Shown: positions 8,654 to 17,344, counted from the stretch's first letter. The stretch is DNA of 64,000 nucleotides from Streptomyces corallincola (GCF_019104725.1 NZ_JAHRXF010000005.1:1-64000), one strand, 5' to 3'. Made by a program: numbers and translations. Notes: generated by a model not told the origin, from the sequence alone.

Positions 8654-8983
8654 GGCGCGGCTCCATCCGGAGGTCGGCGCTCGGGGAGCGCGGACGGGCA
8701 GGGGGGTGCGGACGGGCAAGGGGGGGTGCCGGGTCGCTCTGCTACAACGTTGTAAAGGGACGCGTCAGGCATGAGAACACGGGCGCCGGACGGCTGTCCA
8801 TGCCTGTAACAGACATTGCTGGACGAGGTGTTGGGATTTCGGCTGGCGCGTTTTACAGCGCGGGAAATGGCCGGGGCTCTGTGGCACGACCGGTCACGGG
8901 AGCGGGAGCGGGAGCGGCACCGGCACCGGCACCGGCAGCGACCTCGCACCGGCAGAGGGTCACGGCCCGGGCAGCGGCACCGG
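8654..8983. other. Intergenic region between GH31 and response regulator
   Basis: Contains the GH31 promoter region with its palindrome at 8743-8754, and a hexanucleotide tandem run at 8898-8939 (GGGAGC three times, GGCACC three times, GGCAGC once) just past the response-regulator stop. No gene. Confidence 0.5.
8743..8754. promoter_or_regulatory. LacI-family type operator, TACAACGTTGTA
   Basis: Perfect 12-bp palindrome with the central CG typical of LacI/GalR-family operators. It lies 90 nt upstream of the GTG start of the GH31 gene, a natural place to repress a secreted glycosidase until its sugar is present. No LacI gene lies nearby, so the regulator would be encoded elsewhere. Confidence 0.6.
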
Positions 8984-9742
8984 TCACGGCTCCACGAGCC
9001 CCGCTCGGATGGCGTACCGGGTGAGTTCGAGGCGGTCGCGGAGGCCGAGTTTCTGGAGCAGGTTGGCGCGGTGGCGTTCGACGGTCTTCACGCTGATGAC
9101 GAGCAGGTCGGCGATCTGCTGCGAGGTGTGGCCCTCGGCGACCAGCTTGAGGATCTCCTCCTCGCGGTCGGTGATCGCCCGCTCGGGCACCTGGCCGCCG
9201 CTCTGCCGGGTGCGGTCCAGGTAGGTGCGGATCAGGGCGTTGACGGCGCCGGGGTAGAGGAATGGCTCGCCGCGCATGGTGGCCCGGCATGCCTCGATCA
9301 GATCGCGGTCGGCCACGGACTTCAGGACGTACCCGGAGGCACCGGCCGCCAAGGCCTCGAAGAAGAACTGTTCGTTGTCGTACATCGTCAGCATGAGCAG
9401 GCGGATCCCGGGGTGGCTGCGGGAGAGTTCGCGGGCTGCCTGGAGGCCGGTCATGCGGGGCATGGCGATGTCGAGGATGGCGAGATCCGGCCGGTGGGCG
9501 CGGGCCGCGTCGATCGCCTCGGCGCCGTTGCCCGCTTCGGCCACGACGGTGAGGTCGGGTTCGGCGTCGAGGATGAGACGGACTCCCCGGCGGACGAGGT
9601 GGTGGTCGTCGGCGAGGAGGATGCGGGTGGGGCGCTCGGCGGGGGCGGGGGTGCCGGGGTTCTCCCGGGGCGGCGGCTCGGGGTTCTCCCGGTGCGCGCT
9701 CCCGGGGTGCTGGGCCTCGGCGGGCTGGGGTGGGCCGGTCAT
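8984..9742 (-). CDS. NarL/LuxR-family response regulator
   Basis: 252 aa. A Pro-rich N-terminal extension of ~38 residues precedes a receiver domain (ILLADDHHLVRRG; phosphoacceptor Asp ~91 in AILDIAMP; Lys in YVLKSV) and a C-terminal LuxR HTH (ITDREEEILKLVAEGHTSQQIADLLVISVKTVERHRANLLQKLG). Its ATG overlaps the histidine kinase stop (ATGA), so both are made from one transcript as a cognate pair. The long N-terminal extension is unusual; no better downstream start is preceded by a clear ribosome binding site. Confidence 0.92.
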   Translation of the reverse strand: MTGPPQPAEAQHPGSAHRENPEPPPRENPGTPAPAERPTRILLADDHHLVRRGVRLILDAEPDLTVVAEAGNGAEAIDAARAHRPDLAILDIAMPRMTGLQAARELSRSHPGIRLLMLTMYDNEQFFFEALAAGASGYVLKSVADRDLIEACRATMRGEPFLYPGAVNALIRTYLDRTRQSGGQVPERAITDREEEILKLVAEGHTSQQIADLLVISVKTVERHRANLLQKLGLRDRLELTRYAIRAGLVEP

Positions 9743-10761
9743 CTCGGGTGCTCCGTGGGGGTGTTGCCGTACGGGGGCTGTGCTTCCGGGGTCGGCTTCG
9801 CCGTCGTCGCCGTACGGGGTCCGCGCGCGCCGTTCGGTACCGCGAGGCGTACCTCCGTACCGCTGCCGGAACCCGGAGTGAGGGTGAGGGTGGCGCCGAC
9901 TAGGAGGGCGCGTTCGCGCATGCCGCTGATTCCGGCGCCCTCGAGGGCGTCCCCGATGCCGTGGCCGTCGTCGCGGACGCTCAGTTCGATGCCGTGGGCG
10001 ACGCGGCGGAGGGTGAGGTCCACGCGGTGGGCGCCGGAGTGGCGGGCCGCGTTGGTGAGGGATTCCTGCGCGACCCGGTAGAGGACGAGTTCGGTGTCGT
10101 GGCCGAGCGGGGGCAGGTCGGAGTCGATGTGGTGCCGGGCGGTGAGGGCGGGTCCGGTGAACTCACCGGTGAGGGCCTTGAGGGCGCTGGGCAGGCCGAG
10201 TTCCTCCAGGACGCCGGGGCGCAGGCGGCGGGCGATGCGGCGGATCTCGTCCAGGCCCGCTCTGGTGGCCTCCTGCACCTGGTGGAGTTCGGTGGCGACG
10301 TCGGGCGGGGCGTGGCCGGAGACGCGTTTGAGTTCGAGCAGGACGGCGGTGAGGGTCTGGCCGACCTCGTCGTGCAGTTCGCGGGCGATGCGGTGCCGTT
10401 CGCTCTCCTGCGCGGACAGGGCGTGTGCCGCGCTGGCGGCGCGTTCGGCTTCGAGGCGGTCGAGCATCGCGTTGTACGCGGTGATCAGTTCGGCCACTTC
10501 GGCACGGCCGGTGACGGTGGGGCGTACGCCGGGGCGCAGCAGGTCGGTGGTGGTCATGGCGCGGGTGAGGCGTTGCAGCGGGGCGAGGCCGACGCGGAGC
10601 AGCATGCCGTTGGCGACCAGCATGGCGGCGAGGCCGCCGGTGAGGACGGCGGCCTCGGTGAGCAGTACGGGTGTGGAGACGGTCACCGGGCCGAGCAGGA
10701 GTGCCGTGGCGGCGATGAGGACGACGGCGTTGAGCAGGAAGATCCGCCAGAACAGGGACAC
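9739..10761 (-). CDS. Two-component sensor histidine kinase (HisKA_3 type)
   Basis: 340 aa from GTG 10761, eight bases after AGGAGG. Two N-terminal membrane segments (about 5-25 and 30-55) with almost no external loop, a HAMP-like linker, the HisKA_3 dimerisation box (ESERHRIARELHDEVGQTL; phospho-His ~130) and a HATPase_c domain with RDDGHGIG and SGMRERA. The lack of a sizeable extracytoplasmic domain suggests sensing within the membrane, as in cell-envelope stress kinases. Cotranscribed with the overlapping response regulator. Confidence 0.92.
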   Translation of the reverse strand: MSLFWRIFLLNAVVLIAATALLLGPVTVSTPVLLTEAAVLTGGLAAMLVANGMLLRVGLAPLQRLTRAMTTTDLLRPGVRPTVTGRAEVAELITAYNAMLDRLEAERAASAAHALSAQESERHRIARELHDEVGQTLTAVLLELKRVSGHAPPDVATELHQVQEATRAGLDEIRRIARRLRPGVLEELGLPSALKALTGEFTGPALTARHHIDSDLPPLGHDTELVLYRVAQESLTNAARHSGAHRVDLTLRRVAHGIELSVRDDGHGIGDALEGAGISGMRERALLVGATLTLTPGSGSGTEVRLAVPNGARGPRTATTAKPTPEAQPPYGNTPTEHPR

Positions 10762-11004
10762 GGGTGCCGCCTCCTGTCCGCGTCGTCGGGGTGTGAGCGT
10801 GTCATGGTCAGCCTGCGGGGGCGGGGCGGTGCTGTCCACACAGGGCCGGGTGTGGGTGTCGCACTCCGGCGGTTTTGGGTGTCGTACCCGATGGTGCGGG
10901 TGGGTGGGGGCGTGTGAGGGTGACAGTGATTCCCCGTTGTGGTTCGCGCCGGTACGCCGGTGTGGTTCCGCGTTGCCGTTGCCGTTCCTGCGGAGGGAGG
11001 AGTC

Positions 11005-11289
11005 ATGACACAGCCCGGTACCGATCCCCTGCGGGATCTCGCGGAGCAGACGCGGCTCAGCGATTCGCCGTTCGCGCGCGGTATGGAGACGGGGCACCCC
11101 CGGCGTCCGCGCGAGTACCGGCGCGGGCGTGGTCCGGGGTGGGCACTGCTGGGGCTGGCGGCGCTGCTGCTGGTGTTCGGGGTGCTGCTGCCCCAGGGGC
11201 TGATGCTCGCGTCCGGCCTGGTCGTGGCCGGTATGGGGGCGTATCTGCTGGCGCCACCGGTCGGGCCGCATCATCTGGACCGGCCGTGA
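11005..11289 (+). CDS. Small two-TM membrane protein
   Basis: 94 aa from ATG 11005, behind GGAGGGAGGAG. The N-terminal ~45 residues are soluble and charged (DPLRDLAEQTRLSDSPFARG, then Arg-rich), followed by two adjacent membrane helices (about 48-65 and 68-85) and a short tail. Not recognised as a named family. It lies upstream of the antiporter in the same direction, 190 nt apart across a repeat-rich gap, and divergent from the kinase, so it may belong to that kinase's regulon. Confidence 0.75.
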   Translation: MTQPGTDPLRDLAEQTRLSDSPFARGMETGHPRRPREYRRGRGPGWALLGLAALLLVFGVLLPQGLMLASGLVVAGMGAYLLAPPVGPHHLDRP

Positions 11290-11450
11290 GGTCCAGACCG
11301 GCCGTGAGGTCCGGACCGGCCGTGAGGTGAGGCCGCCCCTGTCCGACCGAGCCCGCTCCGACCACCTCGCCTCCCCCCACGCCCCCTCCGACCGAGCCCC
11401 CTCCCCCCACGCCTCCTCCGACCACGCCTCCTCCGACCCAGCCCTCTGAC
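11281..11450. repeat. Short tandem and dispersed repeats before the antiporter
   Basis: Two and a half copies of an 18-bp unit (CGGCCGTGAGGTCCAGAC, then CGGCCGTGAGGTCCGGAC) run from 11281, starting inside the 3' end of the membrane-protein gene. A C-rich stretch with repeated CCTCCGACC and CCCCCCACG elements follows. Probably slippage-generated spacer. Confidence 0.6.
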
Positions 11451-11479
11451 CCGGACCTCTGAGTGGAAAGGGGTGGCCC

Positions 11480-12742
11480 GTGGGGCATGCAGACGTCCTC
11501 ATAGCGATGGGCGGCGCCTTTCTGGCCGCCGCCGTACTCGCCCGGCTCGGCAGACGCATCGGGCTGCCGACCATCCCGTTGTTCATCCTGGCCGGGATTC
11601 TGCTGGGCCCGCACACACCGGGGCCGGTGCTGGTCGAGGACGCCGAGGACTTCGAGATGCTGTCCTCGCTGGGGCTGGTGCTGCTGCTGTTCTATCTGGG
11701 CCTGGAATTCCACCTGGACGATCTGCGGCGCGGCGGGCGGCGGCTGTTGGCGGCCGGGGGGACGTATCTGCTGCTGAACGTGGGCGCGGGGCTCGGTTTC
11801 GGGTTCGCGCTGGGGTGGGGGGCGCGGGAGGCACTGGTGCTGGCCGGGGTGCTGGGCATCTCGTCGTCGGCGATCGTCACGAAGATCCTGGTGGACCTGG
11901 GCCGGATCGGGCGCCCGGAGACGCGGCTGATCCTCGGGGTGACGGTGGTGGAGGACATTTTCCTCGCGCTGTACCTGGCCGCGCTCCAGCCAGTGATCAG
12001 CGGGGCGCAGGGGGTCGGGGAGACCGTGCTCCAGGCGTCGAAGGCGTTCGCGTTCCTGATGGTGCTGGCCATCGCCGCCCGCTACGGGACGCGGCTGATC
12101 GGGCGGCTGATCTCGGTGCGGGACAACGAGCTGCTGGTGCTGAGCTTCCTGGGCGCGGCGATCCTGGTGGCGGGGATCTCCGAGGTGCTGGGCGTGGTGG
12201 ACGCGATCGGCGCGTTCATGGTCGGCCTGATCCTGGCGGGCACACCGTCCGGGCCGCGCATCCGCTCCCTGGTGCATCCGCTGCGGGACGCCTTCGCGGC
12301 CATCTTCTTCTTCGCGTTCGGCCTGGCCATCGATCCGGCCCTGCTCCCCGCCGTCGCCGTCCCGGTGGCCGCCGCCGCTGCCCTGACCATCGTCATGAAC
12401 ATCGTCGCCGGTCTCCTCGCCGCCCGCCTCTACGGCTTCGGCCCCACCCCGGCCGCCAACGTCGCCACCACCCTGCTCGGCCGGGGCGAGTTCGCCCTCA
12501 TCCTCGCCGCGATGGCAGCGGGCACGGGGCTGGACAGCCGCCTCGCCCCCTTCATCGCCAGTTACGTCCTCGTCCTGGCCGTGCTGGCGCCGGTGATCGC
12601 GGGCCGCTCGCATCTGCTGGCACGGGCGTTGGCGGGGGTACGGCCACTGTTCCCGGACGCGGGCACAGCCCCGACGCGCGACGGTCCGCCCGGCGCTCCC
12701 CCAACCGCGCCCACGGAGGTGCCGGTCAAGGCGGAGCGGTGA
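11480..12742 (+). CDS. CPA2-family cation:proton antiporter
   Basis: 420 aa from GTG 11480 after GGAAAGG. About 12 hydrophobic helices with the Na+/H+ exchanger domain: GLPTIPLFILAGILLGP, LFYLGLEFHLDD, GISSSAIVTKIL, VVEDIFLALY (acidic pair in the transport core) and GRGEFALIL. It exchanges K+ or Na+ for H+ across the cell membrane. Members in streptomycetes are commonly paired with a TrkA-C regulatory subunit; none is seen here. The C-terminal ~25 residues are a soluble Pro/Thr tail. Confidence 0.88.
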   Translation: MGHADVLIAMGGAFLAAAVLARLGRRIGLPTIPLFILAGILLGPHTPGPVLVEDAEDFEMLSSLGLVLLLFYLGLEFHLDDLRRGGRRLLAAGGTYLLLNVGAGLGFGFALGWGAREALVLAGVLGISSSAIVTKILVDLGRIGRPETRLILGVTVVEDIFLALYLAALQPVISGAQGVGETVLQASKAFAFLMVLAIAARYGTRLIGRLISVRDNELLVLSFLGAAILVAGISEVLGVVDAIGAFMVGLILAGTPSGPRIRSLVHPLRDAFAAIFFFAFGLAIDPALLPAVAVPVAAAAALTIVMNIVAGLLAARLYGFGPTPAANVATTLLGRGEFALILAAMAAGTGLDSRLAPFIASYVLVLAVLAPVIAGRSHLLARALAGVRPLFPDAGTAPTRDGPPGAPPTAPTEVPVKAER

Positions 12743-12756
12743 ACAGGGGCAGGCCC

Positions 12757-13134
12757 TCAGCCCTCCGTCGGCCACCCTCGCAGCAGTGCGGTGATCCGGG
12801 CCGTCGTGCACGTCGGGTCGCGCAGGAGGTCGCGCAGGGACAGGGCGTGGTCTCGGGTCGGGTGGACCGGGTGGCCGGAGGCTTCGAGGTACATGACGCC
12901 GGTCGCGGCGGCGACGGCGAGGTTGGAGCGTTCGAGCCAGCGGCAGCGGCCGAGGACATGGACGAGGGCGGCGGCGCGGGCGTAGGGGCCGTCGTAGACC
13001 GGGGTGTCCAGGAGTTCGGCGCGGTGGCAGGCGACGGCGGCGACCGGGACTCCGTAGTCGTCGGGGGCGGGGTCGGCGGCGCCCGCGAGTTCGGCGACCT
13101 GGAGAATCCAGGGGACGTCGATGTGGAGTTCCAT
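12757..13134 (-). CDS. Fic/Doc-like toxin with degenerate Fic motif
   Basis: 125 aa resembling the Doc-type Fic proteins annotated as toxins in Streptomyces (start IDVPWILQVAE, then VAAVACHRAELLDTPVYDGPYARAAALVHVL). Canonical Fic enzymes carry HPFxxGN(G/K)R; here the matching segment reads RCRWLERSNLAVAAA, so the catalytic His and the GN anion hole are absent. Either this branch uses another chemistry or it is inactive. Its ATG shares a base with the stop of the RHH antitoxin (TGATG), the usual antitoxin-toxin coupling. Confidence 0.7.
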   Translation of the reverse strand: MELHIDVPWILQVAELAGAADPAPDDYGVPVAAVACHRAELLDTPVYDGPYARAAALVHVLGRCRWLERSNLAVAAATGVMYLEASGHPVHPTRDHALSLRDLLRDPTCTTARITALLRGWPTEG

Positions 13135-13373
13135 CAGGCGGCGCGGGGGCCGGTCTCCGCGCCCTCGGTCTCCTCGATCTCGTCGAAGAGGGCCTGGTGC
13201 TGGTCCAGGAAGCGGCGGGCGGCTTCGAGACCGCGTCGGCGCATGCCGTCCACGTCCTCGCGGACCAGCGCCGCGATGTAGTCGCCGACGCTCATGCCCC
13301 GGTCCTTGGCGCGCGCGGTGGCCAGCTCGGCGATCTCGTCATCGACGCGCCAGCCCTTCTGTGTCTTCGCCAT
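13134..13373 (-). CDS. Ribbon-helix-helix type antitoxin
   Basis: 79 aa. An N-terminal RHH-like segment (GWRVDDEIAELATARAKDRGMSVGDYIAALV) would bind the operator, and the acidic C-terminus (FDEIEETEGAETG) would cap the toxin. It precedes and overlaps the Fic-like gene. Expected to repress the pair's promoter, which must lie in 13374-13467 opposite the phosphatase gene. Confidence 0.75.
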   Translation of the reverse strand: MAKTQKGWRVDDEIAELATARAKDRGMSVGDYIAALVREDVDGMRRRGLEAARRFLDQHQALFDEIEETEGAETGPRAA

Positions 13374-13467
13374 ACTGGGATGGTAACAGCCGGTACCACG
13401 CCGGTGCGGGGCGCGCGGGCACCGTGCTGCATACAGTACGAAGATCGCCGTCTGTTCGGGAGTTCCT

Positions 13468-14613
13468 GTGATCGCTCACCGTCGCACCCGGCCCCGTGAG
13501 GCCATCGAGCCGCCGCGCAACGGCGGGCTGGCCGCTGCCGTGGGCGCGGCGACGCTGCTGGTGGAGCTGCTCGGCGCGCTGTCCGGGTCGGCGGTGTGGC
13601 TGTTCGGGCTGCTGGTCTTCCTGCCCGGTGCGGCCACGGCGTTCTGCAGTGTGGCGCAGACCCGGTGGGTGGCCGCGTGGACGGTGTTCGTGGTCACGCT
13701 GGCCGTGGTGGTGCAGGACCGGCACGGCAACGACTGGCTGGACCGGGCGCTGACCGTCGCACTGACCGTGGGGCTGGCGCTGACCTCCGTGTACGCCTGT
13801 GCGCGGCGCATCCGGCGCGAGGACGAGATGTTCCGGCTACGCTCGACGGCCGCCGCGATCCAGCGGCACATCCTGCATCCGCTGCCGCTGGTCACCGAAG
13901 ACGTCCTCGTCCACGGTGTCTACGAACCCCTGCACGAGGACCGGCTGTTCGGCGGGGACATCTACGACGTGGTCGCCTCGCCGTGGGGGACACGGGTGCT
14001 GATCGGGGACGTGCAGGGCAAGGGGCTGGCCGCGGTGGGTGCCGCGTTCTCGGTGCTGGGCGCGTTCCGGGAGGCGGCGCACCGGGAGCCGACGCTGACG
14101 GGGCTGGTGGACGCCCTGGACGCGTCGGTCGTCCGGCACAACTCCTACGCCGGGCAGTTCGGGGACGACGAGCGGTTCGTCACCGCGCTGGTCCTCGGGG
14201 TCGGGGCGGACAGCGAGGCACAGGCCGTCAACTGCGGGCACGTGCCTCCGCTGCTGATGTGCGACGGGTCGGTGGACACGCCTCCGATGCGCTCGGGGGT
14301 GCCGCTGGGGCTCGCGGCGCTGGCCGACGCGCCCCCGGTGGTGGACTGGTTCGCGTTCCCGCCGGGCGCCACCGTGCTGCTGACCACGGACGGCCTGACC
14401 GAGACGCGCGCCGACGACGGCGGTTTCTACCCCCTCCCCGAACGCCTGGCCAAGCGCCTGGACGTGCCCCCGGCCGAACTGGCCCGCTCGCTGCACGAGG
14501 ACGCGCGGGAGTTCGCCGGGGGCAGCCGCCGCCACGACGACATCGCGGTCCTGACGGTACGGCGCACACCGGGGCGCACCGTCCGCGAGGAGACCTTCCG
14601 CTCCGTGGAGTAG
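13468..14613 (+). CDS. Membrane-anchored PP2C/SpoIIE-family serine phosphatase
   Basis: 381 aa from GTG 13468 after GGGAG. Residues ~20-115 hold three or four membrane helices. The remainder is a PPM/SpoIIE phosphatase domain with the metal-binding signatures GGDIYD, GDVQGKGLAA, NCGHVPPLL, LTTDGLTETR and RHDDIAVLTV. It probably dephosphorylates an anti-anti-sigma factor as in RsbU-type cascades, although no sigma, RsbW or STAS gene is adjacent. No sensory GAF or PAS domain is present. Confidence 0.87.
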   Translation: MIAHRRTRPREAIEPPRNGGLAAAVGAATLLVELLGALSGSAVWLFGLLVFLPGAATAFCSVAQTRWVAAWTVFVVTLAVVVQDRHGNDWLDRALTVALTVGLALTSVYACARRIRREDEMFRLRSTAAAIQRHILHPLPLVTEDVLVHGVYEPLHEDRLFGGDIYDVVASPWGTRVLIGDVQGKGLAAVGAAFSVLGAFREAAHREPTLTGLVDALDASVVRHNSYAGQFGDDERFVTALVLGVGADSEAQAVNCGHVPPLLMCDGSVDTPPMRSGVPLGLAALADAPPVVDWFAFPPGATVLLTTDGLTETRADDGGFYPLPERLAKRLDVPPAELARSLHEDAREFAGGSRRHDDIAVLTVRRTPGRTVREETFRSVE

Positions 14614-14626
14614 CGGTGGTGGCCGC

Positions 14627-15817
14627 TCACCACGTCACCGGCAGCTCCCGTACGCCGTAGACCACGGCCTGGTCGCGGAAGACGAGCCGGTCCTCGGGGA
14701 CGGCAAGGCGCAGGCCGGGGAAGCGGCCGAGGAGCGCGGGCAGCGCGATCCGGAGTTCGGCGCGGGCGAGCGGCTGGCCGATGCACTGGTGGACTCCGAA
14801 GCCGAAGGCGACGTGCTGCTGTGCGGCGCGCCGGAGGTCGAGGGTGTCCGGGTCGTCGTAGACGCGCTCGTCGCGGTTGGCGGACTGGAGCGGGAGGATG
14901 ATGCCCTCCCCCGCCCGGATGGTGACGTCCCCGACGGTGATGTCCTCGGTGGCGACGCGGCGCATGCCGAAGTGGATGACCGTGACGTGGCGCAGCAGTT
15001 CCTCGACGGCGGCGGGTACGGCGTCCGGCTCGGCGGTGAGGAGCGCGGCCCGCGCGGGGTCGCGCAGCAGGGCGAGGACGCTGAGCGCGAGGGTGTTGGC
15101 GGTGGGTTCCTGGCCCGCGAAGAGCAGCAGGGTGCCCATTCCGGCGGCTTCCAGGGAGGTGAGTTCGCCGGTGCGGACGCGGTGGACGGCGAGTTCGGAG
15201 AACAGGTCCTCGCCGGGGTCGCGGTCCTTCCGCTCCAGCAGTTTCAGCAGGTAGTCGCTGAGTTCGGTGCGGGCGGCGGCGACTTCGGCGCCGGGTGCCT
15301 CCAGGTCGGAGATGGTGTGCGCGATGCGCTGGAAGAGGGCGTGGTCCTGGTAGGGGACGCCGAGGAGTTCGCAGAGCACGCGGGTCTGGAGCGGCTGGGC
15401 GAAGTCCGCGACGAGGTCGGCGGGGCGCGGGCCGTTCTCGATGCCGTCCAGGAGTTGCCGGGTGAGTCCTGCGACGGCCGGCTTGAGCCGTTCGATGTTG
15501 CGGTGCCGGAACGTGGAGGTCAGCATCCGCCGCAGCCGGGTGTGTTCGGGCGCGTCGGAGGTGATGAAGGAGCCGGGGCGCGGCGGCCGGTCGTCGGCGC
15601 GGATGCGCGGGTAGTCGTCGTGCGCGGGGTCGGCGCTGACGCCGGGGTGGGCGAGCACGGACCGGATGTCGTGGTAGCCCGTCACGAGCCAGTAGTCACG
15701 CCCGTTGGGCAGCGCGATCCGGCGCACGGGGCCTTCGGCACGCATGCGGCCGTACGCGCTGGGCGGGTCGAGGGGGGAGACGTCCCGGTCGAAGGGGAGG
15801 AGGGGGATGGAGGGCAT
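14627..15817 (-). CDS. Cytochrome P450
   Basis: 396 aa soluble bacterial class I P450. Haem-binding loop FGFGVHQCIGQPLA (Cys ~345), I-helix LLFAGQEPTANT (oxygen-activating acid/Thr pair in a variant of AGHETT), and the K-helix ExxR in EELLRH..FGMRR. No ferredoxin or reductase gene is adjacent, so electrons come from elsewhere. It lies 43 bp downstream of the prenyltransferase on the same strand, so the two may act on one prenylated aromatic compound. Substrate unknown. Confidence 0.9.
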   Translation of the reverse strand: MPSIPLLPFDRDVSPLDPPSAYGRMRAEGPVRRIALPNGRDYWLVTGYHDIRSVLAHPGVSADPAHDDYPRIRADDRPPRPGSFITSDAPEHTRLRRMLTSTFRHRNIERLKPAVAGLTRQLLDGIENGPRPADLVADFAQPLQTRVLCELLGVPYQDHALFQRIAHTISDLEAPGAEVAAARTELSDYLLKLLERKDRDPGEDLFSELAVHRVRTGELTSLEAAGMGTLLLFAGQEPTANTLALSVLALLRDPARAALLTAEPDAVPAAVEELLRHVTVIHFGMRRVATEDITVGDVTIRAGEGIILPLQSANRDERVYDDPDTLDLRRAAQQHVAFGFGVHQCIGQPLARAELRIALPALLGRFPGLRLAVPEDRLVFRDQAVVYGVRELPVTW

Positions 15818-15860
15818 GACGCGTCCCTGGGGTGGCGGACGGGGGTGGTGGTACGGGCTT

Positions 15861-16799
15861 TCAGTGCGACTGGGCGAGCAGGGCGGCCGCGAAGACGATG
15901 AGCCCGGCCCAGCGGTTGGAGACGAACAGCCGCAGGCAGCGGTCCGGGGAGTCGATGTCGAGGGTGACCAGCTGCCGGACGAGGTGCCCGGCGAAGGGCA
16001 CCAGCAGCACGTAGTAACCCCATCCGGCCCCGGCGAGCGTGCCCGCCCAGAGGAGTCCGGCGACCGTGAGCGCGTAGAAGAGGCTCACCCAGGCACGGGT
16101 GGCGGCGCCGAACAGCAGCGAGGTGGAGCCGACGCCGATCCGCCGGTCGTCCTCCTTGTCCTGGTGGCCGTAGATCGTGTCGTAGCCGATGGTCCAGAAC
16201 ACGCCCGCGCCCCACAGTGCGAGCACGGGTGCGGTGATACGGCCCGTGACGGCGAGGGACCCGGCGAAGGCGTACGTGTTGAAGCACAGGCCCAGCCAGA
16301 ACTGGGGCAGGTTCGAGAACTTCTTGACGTACGGGTAGATCACGAAGAGCGGGAAGGACGCGGCGACCGCCGCGACCGTGCGCCCGCCGGTGGGGATCAG
16401 CAGGGCGAGGGTGACGGCGAGTTGGACGGCGGTGAAGACCCGGGCGGTGCCGACGCCGACGGCGCCGGAGGGCAGCGGCCGGGAGGCGGTGCGGCGGACC
16501 CTGGCATCGATGTCACGGTCCACGATGTCGTTGACGGTGCAGACGGCACCCCGCATGAACACGGCGGCGAGCCCGAACAGCACGAGGTCGAGGAGACGGA
16601 CACCGCTGGTGGTGGAGAGCGCGATGGCCCACCAGCCGGGCAGCAGATACAGCCAGGTCCCGATGGGTGCCTGAAGCCGCATCAGCCGCAGATACGGCAC
16701 CATCGCGGCGGGCGCTGCGGCCAGTGGCCGGGCCACCAGCCTTCCGTGCAGCATGGGTCGCGGTGTCTTGGGCTCGGTGTGTTCGGCCTGGGTGAGCAA
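15861..16799 (-). CDS. UbiA-type 4-hydroxybenzoate prenyltransferase family protein
   Basis: 312 aa from TTG 16799 after GGGAG. Integral membrane enzyme with ~8-9 helices. First Asp-rich motif NDIVDRDID (~90-98) and second YGHQDKEDD (~210-220) coordinate Mg2+-prenyl diphosphate; RLQAPIGTWLYLLPGWWAIAL matches the 4-hydroxybenzoate branch rather than the MenA or haem O branches. Streptomycetes make menaquinone, not ubiquinone, so a role in a prenylated secondary metabolite is likelier. The adjacent P450 supports this. Confidence 0.85.
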   Translation of the reverse strand: MLTQAEHTEPKTPRPMLHGRLVARPLAAAPAAMVPYLRLMRLQAPIGTWLYLLPGWWAIALSTTSGVRLLDLVLFGLAAVFMRGAVCTVNDIVDRDIDARVRRTASRPLPSGAVGVGTARVFTAVQLAVTLALLIPTGGRTVAAVAASFPLFVIYPYVKKFSNLPQFWLGLCFNTYAFAGSLAVTGRITAPVLALWGAGVFWTIGYDTIYGHQDKEDDRRIGVGSTSLLFGAATRAWVSLFYALTVAGLLWAGTLAGAGWGYYVLLVPFAGHLVRQLVTLDIDSPDRCLRLFVSNRWAGLIVFAAALLAQSH

Positions 16800-16942
16800 G
16801 GCGTACTCCCGCTGGAGCGGAACAGCGCGACGCCTCGGCCATCACTGCGACGGAGCGCCACACAGGGCACGACGTTCGTCGCCCCACCGATAAAGGTGGA
16901 CACAGCGGGACAGAACATCCCGAACATGCGTAGTGATATGGA

Positions 16943-17344
16943 TCACAACGGCAGCGTTATGCCCAGCTCCTGCATGGCCGTTGACGGAGGGCCGCCCTCG
17001 GAGCGTTCGGTCTTGTAGCCCTTGACGCGGGCCGCGAGGGTGCGAGGGTCCACGGCCTCGGCGGGGGCGCCCTTGGCGTAGAGGCCGTCGGGGTCGGTGT
17101 CGCGGTCGTGCGGGAGGACCCAGAAGACGCGGCGGCGGAAGGTGCCGGAGGAGCGGGAGGGCTTGGCCTGGGGGCCGAGCCGGGCGTAGCCGATCATGCG
17201 GCCGTCGCGGTGGTAGGCCGGCTTGCCGCCGCGCGTGGGCAGGCGGTCCAGGCTCTGGCGCACGTAGTCGAGATCGCTGATGTCCTCCAGCCACACCAGT
17301 TCGGTCTCGTGGCTGATCTCGTCCTCGGTGATCAGGGAGCTCAT
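16943..17344 (-). CDS. Conserved 133-aa protein of replication module 1, unknown function
   Basis: Soluble, charged protein with no recognised domain. Conserved blocks shared with the copy at 35518-35919: YVRQSLDRLPTR, SRSSGTFRRRVFWxLPHDRD, GAPAEA-DPRTL and VKGYKTERSEGGPPS. By eye the two copies are ~77% identical. The ATG overlaps the stop of the primase-helicase (ATGA) in both copies, so its product is made together with the helicase and may be an accessory, loader or single-strand-binding factor. That role is inference from context only. Confidence 0.72.
   Translation of the reverse strand: MSSLITEDEISHETELVWLEDISDLDYVRQSLDRLPTRGGKPAYHRDGRMIGYARLGPQAKPSRSSGTFRRRVFWVLPHDRDTDPDGLYAKGAPAEAVDPRTLAARVKGYKTERSEGGPPSTAMQELGITLPL

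Noticed and set aside
9739..11616. Long version of the histidine kinase (625 codons)
   Set aside because: Extra N-terminus is antisense to the membrane-protein region and low complexity; GTG 10761 has an AGGAGG site and gives the normal kinase length.
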